A stretch of 60,000 nt of DNA, from assembly GCF_008831285.2 (NCBI RefSeq), contig NC_045144.1:21283716-21343715 (forward strand), given 5' to 3'. Made by a program: the position numbers and the translations under genes. Shown in pieces: positions 51,422 to 60,000 of the stretch (within the stretch, counting starts at the first letter, position 1; each line of letters begins with the position of its first letter). The notes under the pieces were generated by a model that saw only the letters and a list, made by a program, of their open reading frames with translations, was not told the DNA's origin and did no database searches. The stretch is from Nymphaea colorata. Lineage: Eukaryota; Streptophyta; Magnoliopsida; Nymphaeales; Nymphaeaceae.

Positions 51422-53035
51422 TGTTGTGAAAATGTGCATTACTAGAAAAATCTACGGTACTATGAAGGCCAACGGAAATTGATGCTATGTGGCAAAATCC
51501 TTCAAGTTTTTTATGTGAAGTTTGTCATGTTGATAGGTCTTCATACTTATGTCCAATAAGCATCCATTCACTGGACATATTTATCTGAGAAAATGTGTAT
51601 GTTTCAGTCTTTTCTGTAAGTATTGGTTATATAAAAATTTATTTTCATTGTTCATTTTCCTATATTATATTTTAATGATTTTTGCTTCAAGTGTGGCTCC
51701 TTTTGAGTGTTGCCTATGTCTCTTCTTTTGCCAAACCAGGTGTATCAATTATGACTCCAATTTACATCTTTTATGATCCTTAGGGAAGATATATTTTTGA
51801 AAGCACCGAGTCATTCTCTGAAAAAGGTAGGACTGATAAGCATAGTATCATGTTTTATGGCCACTCTAGAAGTTTTAGTTGCCTGGAAATGGTGATGTGA
51901 TTTTGTATTTGCACTGGTGAATCATGCTTACCGAACGTATTGTGTATATCATGATTAAGAGGCTCCGTTTGAACAAAGAAGGCGTCTGTCTGCTTCAATA
52001 CTTACCCTACATATTGTTTTAGAAAGGCCAAGGCATAGGCTTCCTAAAAAGGCTAAATTTTCGAAGAAAGGTTTAATCCATTTTTAAAAGATTTACTTTT
52101 CTAAAATGAGTGTCTAACAAGAAGGTTATGGCACAATTTAATTTACTTAAAATCAAGTTCGTTCTGAAAAGTTACATTTTCATAAGAGCAAACGACGTCG
52201 TTCGCAATATCCTATAAGATAAAAAGAATTATAATTCAAAGTTTCTGCAGAAAAGAATAGGTTCGGGGTATAGTCGCCTGTAACTCATAAGAATATAAGC
52301 TTCAGTTGTCTTAAAAAAAAAGTTTCACAGTTGACTACAACTAAATTTTGATTTCAATTTATCTCATTCACACTCAACTTATAAAACACACTGTAATGGT
52401 CAATGATTTTATAGAAACTTTTGAAATTGAACAATAGCATATCATATCCAACAACTATGTTGGCAATTTGCTTTTAGCTAACATCTTAATTTTTAAGATA
52501 TGTTGAGCATGTGCATTTAATGTGATATGTTGAGTCTATAATTTGTGAATGTAATCTCATTGTTCTCCAAGTGCTATAACCAGTCTGCCTGCTTAAACCC
52601 TAAAATTTTGCGAATCTCAAATTACTCCAGTCTCATGCATGGCGCTGCATTTGAAGCTTGGTTGCAGTTCTAGATGAAATAATTAGTATGCAAATAAGAC
52701 AAGTAGTATAACTGTGATGTGGGGACATCTTCTTTGTACCCATATACAAAGGTACCCAATAATGAATAGAATGGCAGAGGAAAATAGACAGAGCTATGGT
52801 GGGTAGTACTCGCCCGTGAAGGCACTGGAAGCCCATGAACTACAAAGACAAATTGGAAAGGACACAGGCTGATGAGGCACCAGGTCTAGGCACTCAGGCC
52901 ATGTTTGGTAGGCTGGCGTCCTCTTTTATGGGAGGTAGGGCCCGTTAAGTAGATCAATCTTTAACGGAAGTTACCCACTTTTATGTTGGAAATGGAAAAT
53001 CTGGTAGCATCTTATGACACAAGTTCAAGACATAC
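51422..53035. other. 3' flank of IBR5 and intergenic sequence
   Basis: No other gene seen. No standard AATAAA close to the stop codon. The frame 51549-51776 is hydrophobic and low-complexity. 52.0-52.9 kb has no repeat ends I can define. Confidence 0.35.
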
Positions 53036-53039
53036 ATCT

Positions 53040-53785
53040 TCCCGTCTGAGGGAAGACCTCCCAACATTCTTGTTTGGAGAAGACAAAATGAAAGCTTTTA
53101 AAGGTAACCTGTCTCCGTTCCTGAAAATCTATGCGAAGTAAAAGACAGGGAAGATGAAACTCACTCGTCGCTGAAGGAAATTTGCACTCAAGTAAAGAAG
53201 GAAAGAAAAATATAAAGATTCCAACTACTTTTGCAAAGTGGGATCAAAAGGCAGGACCTGAAGGAGCTAGATGCTATTATGCTGTCCTCTCCTAGAGCTC
53301 AAAATCTCAGGAACATAGAGGATCTAGGGGGGAAGTCACCTTTCGGAACATAGAGGATCTTGTCCAGAGTGTAACCAAGGAAGATCTCCATGTTCTTCTA
53401 GCTGCCCAATGCTTGAATTCTGCAATAATCTTGGAAGCAATGCTTAATGAAAGAAAAGTTTTTTGGGTATCAACAGTCTCAATCTGACTTTCAATATGTA
53501 AACTGTGAGGAGGTAAGAAGTGGGCAGAATTTAAAGATCCCCAATGTTCACAGCGATAGGATCAAGGTGACTTTTGTTGATTTCAAAACTAACTCCTTGT
53601 TTGATATTTTTAGGATGGTTAAAGGATGGTGACTCTTATTACAGACTGTTTAGATTCTTACAAGTCCAGTCTAGGTGTGACTAATGTGAGTTGGCACGAA
53701 GGGTGGGGAGTGTTGGGACTTGATGGCTCCTCCATTGAGTTCTTTGAAACCTATCAGGAGATGCCAAGCTCAGATGTATAAACTG
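53040..53785 (+). pseudogene. Decayed coding-like stretch, family unknown
   Basis: Protein-like segments follow each other on the plus strand in shifting frames: EDLPTFLFGEDKMKAF, then EVKDREDETHSSLKEICTQV, then QDLKELDAIMLSSPRAQNLR, then EDLVQSVTKEDLHVLLAAQC, then SDFQYVNCEEVRSGQNL, and last VTLITDCLDSYKSS to FFETYQEMPSSDV before a stop at about 53783. Amino-acid use is natural and each segment ends in a stop or frame change. The absence of GT-AG boundaries between them suggests a processed or decayed copy rather than exons. I do not recognise the family. Confidence 0.35.
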
Positions 53786-55395
53786 CTGTTCATGATATCT
53801 CTTTTTCTGGTTGAAGAACAAGCTAATGAAGAATGCCTATAAGATCACTGGCTAATCATCTTCAAATAAGTAGAGGTTGTCAACTTCAAAGAGATTTCAA
53901 TTTTCAAACCAATTTGCTGATGTAATTTCTTGTTCAAAATCATTAGTACTGGCTCCGAGCTCGAACAGGCGGGCTGGGATGCATTATACAGTGTGTCTCT
54001 ATGCTCCTGTACAAAAAAACTGGGGTAGGTCTCTATGTGCAAGTTAAAACATACAGAAATCTCACCGCCCAGTACCGACGTAGCTCTGGACCTTGGAGGC
54101 AAGGGCAAGGAGAGGGGTTCGGCTGTCATTTAGGCGGTAGGATAACCCTCCTGGTCACTGAAAAAGATTGTTAGTACAGGAAACCTTGCTACACATATTT
54201 GCCATGTTTTATTGAGGGTCATCAATCCCAAATTAATGTCTTCCTCAATGAGCTATTCCCAACTACTGCTCCTGTAGGTGTGAAGTAGCTCATAATTGGA
54301 CTTCTGGAAAAGTTAGTTTGAAGTTGGATTTATCCAAGGGTTACATAAAATAGGTTAATTGGCATCTTTTTAGAATGCGTCCTTCTCTTCTTTGGATTCT
54401 ACAAGTATTGTATGTCCCTCTTAGACATCGTTCTCTTCCTCCTAGTACCAATTAATTGGACATGTATTTTGTTTTAATAAACTAAAAAAAGGTAATCGGG
54501 AGTGGCTTCTTAATAATTTCTAATGAAACTTTGAAAGCAGATACGAAGTATTGGCTATTGCTAGAGTTGGTCATGGTAGAAAAATCCTTCAATAGCACTA
54601 CCCAGATGGTGATATTTTGATTTTTGTAAGCACCCAAGGATGGATTGAACATATGAAGACTGGCGTCTTCTGCTACTCTACTGAGTCTTCTATGGCCTCA
54701 TATTTGTAGATATAAACACCTTCTGTGGGTGAACAAACCCTTAAGAGTGAGTTGTGACCTCAGTTTACCTATAGAAAAATATAAAATTAAAAAGCCAGAT
54801 GCAAACTTAGAAAACAGTTCTCGATTTCTCTCCCTCCCTTATCCTCATGTGGTCTTAGATTGGATCTTAAAAGCTTCGAGTTGAAGCCTTGTTGTAGGTC
54901 CGAGTTAAGATTTCAAGTTGAAGGATGTCAAGAGTTTTGATCTATCACGACCTTCACATGAGCTTAGGACTACCCAAACCATACTCTCATTTCAAGTTTT
55001 TTTTTTTTTTTTTTTTTGCTTTTCTGATTTAAGATGTGCATCTAATATTTTCAACTTTCTTGATCTCTAACTTGTTTTCTTCTCAGGAGTTGAAGAATTT
55101 TCTGGGCTTTTTCAACCAGTTGACAGTTTAATACACATTATTGGCAGTGGGGCACCTCAATCCCTAAGCTCACTGGTAGTTTTTGTTTATTCGAGGCTAG
55201 GCCGCACGGTTCGTTGTTTAAAAAGAAAGTAATCAATGGACTCAAAGAATTCAATATACTTTTTCTTTAAATAATATGGCAATTACAGTGAATACAATTA
55301 TGATATCTGCCCTCGGAGATGCAAATGATTCTTGATCTCGTCGGATCTAATAATGTTCAAAATCTCCCTGCATTGTGAATTTGAAATGCTTATGA
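53786..55395. other. Intergenic, nothing firm
   Basis: Includes a poly-T run (54999-55017). The minus-strand frame 53845-54129 (start region PLSLPLPPRSR) has no domain. No repeat ends defined. Confidence 0.35.
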
Positions 55396-55397
55396 TC

Positions 55398-55398
<1 letters not shown>

Positions 55399-55476
<78 letters not shown>
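55399..55476. repeat. (AT)n microsatellite
   Basis: An uninterrupted AT dinucleotide run of about 75 bp. Confidence 0.95.
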
Positions 55477-55479
<3 letters not shown>

Positions 55480-55589
55480 GCCATGAATTTTAATTTAGAA
55501 GGCAAACTATTTTTTCAAAAGTCCAAAGTATTAAGGAATTTTAATGTAACCAAACTCATTTATTTGCATCTTTTATCTCTTCTCTTTCT

Positions 55590-55760
55590 CTTTCATCTTT
55601 TGAAAAGTACTTCGGATTCTTGCAAAAAACAATATGCTTTCTGTATTTGCAACTGAATTTTCACCATCCGACTTCCCTGAATCGATGGCATAGATAATTT
55701 CCATCAACTTTGGTACATTAGATCCTGATAGCTACGCATTTCCTATATTTGACTTGTTTG
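55590..55760. repeat. Dispersed repeat shared with 13.26-13.45 kb
   Basis: 'gatggcatagataatttccatcaac' wording (here split as gatggcatagataa and tttccatcaact) matches 'gatggcttagataa', 'tttccatcaaat' at 13.38 kb, with further looser similarity on both sides. Next to an (AT)n run here and near one there. Confidence 0.5.
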
Positions 55761-56039
55761 GACCTGCCAGATGAATCTTTCTATTTATTATAAACACGAT
55801 TGAATCTTTGAGCAGTCTTTCATGGCATGAATTCATTAATGAAAGTAAATAAGAAGTATAAAAACATGTAATGTTGCTTAACGAGTCAAGCATCTTTAAG
55901 AACATAGTTCATTTGACTAATAAGCCTAGATTGATATATTCAAGATAATTACGTATTAACAAAATACTAAATCAATTAATCTTATTTTATCAAATCGGGA
56001 ACGTGATATGGTTTCGAAGGATAAACAGATATCGATAAT

Positions 56040-56270
56040 TCTAATAAGATCTCATTCTAGAACAAAAACCCATTTTGTAATTTATTCTATCTATTCCATA
56101 ATCGGAACAAATGGAGAAACACATTGCACCACGGTTTCGGATCAGAAGAGAGATTTCAAGAAATGGTAGATCTATTCAATCTATCAATAATCGAGTCTAA
56201 TTCAGTGTATAGTAAGAGATTTGCCTTTTCTATTGATTTCTACGAGTTGAATAAAAAGGTCACACATAAC
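56040..56270 (+). pseudogene. ycf2: Plastid ycf2 fragment inserted in the nucleus (NUPT)
   Basis: The plus-strand frame reads [19 protein letters not shown], then [11 protein letters not shown]. From my knowledge of the large plastid Ycf2 protein this matches its stretch [15 protein letters not shown]... followed by GFAFSID. Nearby DNA ('ggatcagaagagagatttca') also reads like plastid sequence. Only a short piece is preserved, with substitutions ([11 protein letters not shown] instead of a conserved SITEPDLVYHK) and divergence after about 56250. It is a dead fragment. The surrounding upstream sequence (55.99-56.1 kb) may belong to the same transfer. Confidence 0.65.
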
Positions 56271-57400
56271 CTAGAGGAGAGTCTGCTTAGTCCTTACAAC
56301 AAAAATTTTTATTTTCATATTAATATTTCAAGAAAATTTTATTGTCATACCTCATAAAAATTAAAAATAAGTTTTTAGCCCTTCGCCCCTACTCCTCAAT
56401 AAATACAAAAAGATCAACTTCCACAGTATTTTTTCTGCCTGAGAATGCCCAATTTTTGCATAATTTTATATTTTTAAATGTGTGTTTGGGGATCAATTAA
56501 ATTAGAAGCCCACTTGCTCATCTTTATTTTATATTTAATGTTTTCTTTACTTTCTCACATGGCTGGAGCAATCAACTTCGTTTTAATATCTTAGTCATTT
56601 TTCACAAACAGTGACCTTGGTGGAGCAATTTTTCAAAATAAAAAATGAGAGTACCGTTGGTTCACATGTCCGTACCATTTTTAGATAAGTCAAAACTCAT
56701 TAAAAAAAAAAAAACCATGTCCCGAAAAGAAAATTTAGAAAAAAAATTACATGAATTTTTATTCCAGGTCGTCCGGCGGTTAATTGATAGATGTCAGACC
56801 ATAAAGACGAAGACTGGCCTTTTAAATTTGTGATAAAAAATACTTTAAACAAAATGTCAAGATCATAATGTGTTTATAAACAATAATTTAATGTGAATCA
56901 TGCTTTAATTCAAATTATTTTTTTTTGTAAAAAAATGTTCTTTTTCTGCTATCAAAATATTGACGTTATAAGAATCGTTCTTACTAAAGTTTAAAAAAAC
57001 ATAAAAGCCAAACTTAATAAATGCTTCTCATCAAATCACTGTTAAGATGACATATATAAGGTTTAGATTTTAAAAGAAAATACTTTAATAATTAATTGTA
57101 ATAGGTCCAGTTTTTGTTTATTACCTAAGTAGATGCTGTTTACCAGTTCTTATGTACATATATTTTATCGCATCAAAAAAAAAAAACTTGGTGAGCTTAA
57201 CATTGTCAGCCAATCATTTACGATTTCAACCTCCATTAATTATGAGCATTAATCAAAATGTATTCTTGGCAATCTCCACTTTCTAAATAGTTAGATGAGA
57301 CCAGGGGCCTTAGGGGTTTAAAAAAAAATACATGCAAATTAAAAATATATATATTTATTTTATATAAATAAAAAATTTTATTTCAGTTCTGGTCAACATC
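56271..57400. other. Intergenic, very AT-rich
   Basis: No gene supported. The frame 56645-56833 is Lys-rich and arises from A-rich sequence. Confidence 0.35.
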
Positions 57401-57409
57401 CAAGGAATA

Positions 57410-57800
57410 ATTGAAATATAAGTTGCATAAGTTATGTATTTCTGAATTCAATGCAGTAGAAGCCCAAAGAAGTGAATATGGAACCCAGAGAACGATAGAT
57501 ATAGATATGTTGAAAGCAGGTCCGATTACGTTTCTTCCTAATCCTAAATGGAATGTAATGACATAGTGATTGGTATCTGTATCTGTTTACATACGTTTGA
57601 ATGACCCTTTTTTATAACATAATGATAATATACATAATTCTATTTCGATATGGAATGAACTTATAATCTGATAATGGAGTCAATTCCATGATTATAAGTT
57701 CATAAACCCAAACCATTTCAATTTTCGATGAAACAGATCTACTAATTCTTTTATTAAGAGGAATTAAAAAATAGACCCTAGAAGCTACAAGAGGGCATCA
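57410..57800. other. Plastid-like non-coding stretch with a strong hairpin
   Basis: Text such as 'gatctactaattcttttatt' and 'acagatctactaattc' and the even AT-rich, low-repeat style are like plastid intergenic DNA. A 45-nt stem-loop lies at 57657-57701: gaacttataatc pairs with gattataagttc and atgga with tccat inside. Plastid 3' ends often have such stems. Which spacer it comes from is unknown to me. Confidence 0.35.
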
Positions 57801-57839
57801 TGTAGTAAATGTGTGGGGATCGAGTTTAACCGCTTCAAC

Positions 57840-57965
57840 AAAGAGATGAGATTCGAAAAAAGTTTACATGTAAATTTTTTTTAAAAAAAAATCATTTAAC
57901 CTATATAAAAATTTTGAAAAATTATATTTTGACCCCTGTCAAAATTTTGAAATGGATCCCCTCAT
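57840..57965. mobile_element. GGCGGAGCCA-type MITE remnant
   Basis: 'tttacatgtaaattttttt', 'cctatataaaaattttgaaa' and 'ccctgtcaaaattttgaaa' reproduce the family body in reverse orientation. Ends eroded. Confidence 0.5.
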
Positions 57966-58450
57966 GAAACAGCGGGTCAGATTGGTATGAAGAGTCTATC
58001 ATTTTGTATTGTATCAAATCCAAACCTAACGACCATGGTCAATTTGCAATCCATTTGGAATGTAAATTCATTAAGTTGGTAATTTTTTTTCATTGACAAT
58101 TTATTCTTACATTGACTTTTACTGTTGTGACACAAATGTCCTTTTTTATGTACATGAAAAAATGAGAGTTGTTGCAACATCCCCTTTGAGCATTGAATGT
58201 TTCATGTACCTTCTAAAATTCCCTCAACAATCTCAACTTTTCAACTCAATAGTACAACAAGAATCAAGAACTCTAAAATTCCCTCAGCAATTAACAATTT
58301 ATAAACTTTGCTCTTTTGTAAGCAACAATTTCATGCACCTAACAACAAGAAAATTGAACTTAAAACCTTCAAAGTTTTTTTTTTTTTTTTAAAAAAAGAA
58401 GAAGTTGAAGCCATGACCATAATCCCAATAGTGTACACGGATTAAGAGGA

Positions 58451-58605
58451 TGGTTTGGCAGTTGAAACACTATCTACCAGTTTTATGAATCTATATCAAA
58501 ATTTAGAGTAGGTTCATGGAACACTAAAACTATGTGTTATGAATCTGCCTTAAAGATTGAGATAGATTCATAGCACACCCACAACATATTTCATTTGCCA
58601 AACAG
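58451..58605. mobile_element. TTTGGCA-type MITE
   Basis: 'tggtttggca' (58451-58460) faces 'tgccaaacag' (58597-58606). The body has 'tttatgaatctatatcaaaa' and 'gattgagatagattcata' words, matching 2.13 kb and 25.2 kb. Confidence 0.6.
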
Positions 58606-58659
58606 CCCCTGAGACTTGCCAATCAATGAGATACATGTTTATGTTGTTATATCTTGGTT

Positions 58660-58905
58660 TTCTAGTTAAACCCGGCCAGATAATGAGTTGGGCTCTACCA
58701 TAGTCTGTCACTATGGCCTGTGTCTGTTAAAATATGTATATATAGAATAATATATAAATGTAATTAATGGTAATAAAATATATATAATGATAATATATAT
58801 ATATATATATATCAATAAAAAATTAATATTAAAAAAAAAGTTATCAAGCCAAGTCGGGCTGACCTAACAATTTATCAGGTTGGGTAGCTAAGGCACCACG
58901 AAGGC
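58660..58905. mobile_element. GGCC-armed MITE, degenerate
   Basis: 'aaacccggccagataatgag' on the left and 'aagccaagtcgggctgacc' on the right surround an AT core with (TA)n at 58793-58812. Confidence 0.45.
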
Positions 58906-59875
58906 TTGAATTCGCTCGGAACACCTTTTAAAATATTATGTGGCATGATTGGATCAAATAGTCACAAGACAGAGTTTATATTATTATACGAGTTGTTCAA
59001 TCAACTTGTCGATTCGGAAACAAGAGATCTGTAGATGTCAGCAGTGTTGTTAGAGGCATACGCTTCGAGGTGTCCCATGGGGTCCTCTTGACTTGCCAAT
59101 AAATAAATAAATATATATATATATATATATATATAAAGTTGGTGTTTCTCTTTCCATTAAAAATTTACTTGGATGTGCCACTTTAACCTAAATTTCTGAA
59201 TCAAGATTTTGGATGCACTTATAGGTACTAAACTTTGGACATCCTTCAACTGGAAGACTTTGTGGGGTTGTTTGATTGAATTTAATATAAAATCTTCAAG
59301 ATATGAGAAGCATGAATTTAATAAGATCAGATGAGACTCCCCTTAGTTTATCAATACAAAAGAGCAAAGTGGAAATCTCAAGTGTAGATTTTGTGTCAAC
59401 TTCAAGATCATTAGTTTGTTGAACTATAGATTTTCGCGTATATTTCATGTCACATCAATGTCGAGAACTACATTGTAGTCGCTTTAAACGATATCAAACC
59501 CTTGCTTCTTTTCTAAAAAATGTGTGTTTGTAGTGAAAGCACATATTTGATTTGTATATATGACATTATAGATCTTTTTTTCTATTATAAATAAAAGGTT
59601 GGAGGCCTATCCCTGCAGACTTGCTTTGGAAAACATAATGCGGTTTGATTAGATTTCATGGTTGATTATAAAAAGGTTCAAAACATATCTTCCATCATTT
59701 TGTTAAGTGAGGGAAAAAATAATATTTTGTTCATGAAGCACATATATACAAAATAATTTAAATGTACGTCAGTAAAGGGAAAGAGAGATAATTAGTTTCT
59801 TACTTCTTATTTTACTTGGAATAAAAAAACAAAGAAAAGATACTACAAGGCTTTTCAAAGTTAGTCTTAAGGGCC
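58906..59875. other. Intergenic, AT-rich, nothing recognised
   Basis: Contains a short (TA)n run at 59110-59134. No coding signal. Confidence 0.35.
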
Positions 59876-59884
59876 GTAGAGGGC

Positions 59885-60000
59885 ATGCACAGGTGAGGAG
59901 CCAAAAAAAGTTTGAAGAGGGGGCCGGAATTATAGTTTTAAAATTTTGACAGGAGTTAAAATATTATTTTTAAAAAATTTTATATAAGTAACTTTTTTAA
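59885..60000 (+). mobile_element. GGCGGAGCCA-type MITE cut by the window end
   Basis: 'aggtgaggagccaaaaaaag', 'gaattatagttttaaaattt' and 'gacaggagttaaaatatt' are the left half of the family. The rest lies beyond the window. Confidence 0.6.

Overview
The window looks like nuclear DNA of a flowering plant. It holds three intron-containing genes of well-known plant families, all with GT-AG introns. They sit in AT-rich, gene-poor sequence packed with short inverted-repeat transposons (MITEs), SINE-like pieces, LTR remnants and microsatellites. I cannot name the species. The GC-rich glucanase coding exon in an AT-rich background would fit a monocot or an early-diverging angiosperm, but that is only an inference.

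Layout. 1-8.4 kb: repeats and decayed sequence, with a possible N-terminal fragment of a ZIP-type metal transporter near 1.9 kb and a tRNA-derived SINE candidate near 3.7-3.9 kb. 8.456-10.353 kb (+): a secreted glucan endo-1,3-beta-glucosidase with a C-terminal X8/CBM43 domain, 3 exons, 485 aa. 10.4-17.2 kb: MITEs and an unusual array of eight copies of a roughly 50-bp unit separated by (TA)n tracts. 17.396-19.961 kb (-): ACC oxidase, the last enzyme of ethylene synthesis, 4 exons, 320 aa, with transposon debris in two introns. 20-41 kb: no convincing gene, but several MITE families, a hAT-like element interrupted by a solo LTR, a tripled SINE-like unit and an old segmental duplication. 41.418-51.421 kb (+): an IBR5-type dual-specificity phosphatase, 5 exons, 262 aa, spread over 10 kb by two very long introns. 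51.4-60 kb: a decayed coding-like stretch of unknown family (53.04-53.78 kb), a fragment of plastid ycf2 (56.1 kb), a second plastid-like stretch with a strong hairpin (57.4-57.8 kb), and more MITEs, one cut by the window end.

The three genes do not form a pathway unit. The glucanase acts on callose or cell-wall beta-1,3-glucan, ACC oxidase makes ethylene, and IBR5 modulates auxin/ABA MAP-kinase signalling. Their adjacency is probably incidental.

I found no previously undescribed system. The most notable items are structural: the (TA)n/unit array, two hAT MITEs with clean 8-bp target duplications, a 5-bp-TSD solo LTR nested in another transposon, the organelle DNA insertions, and a stop-free 318-bp intron (a multiple of 3) in the glucanase that could be retained without losing frame.
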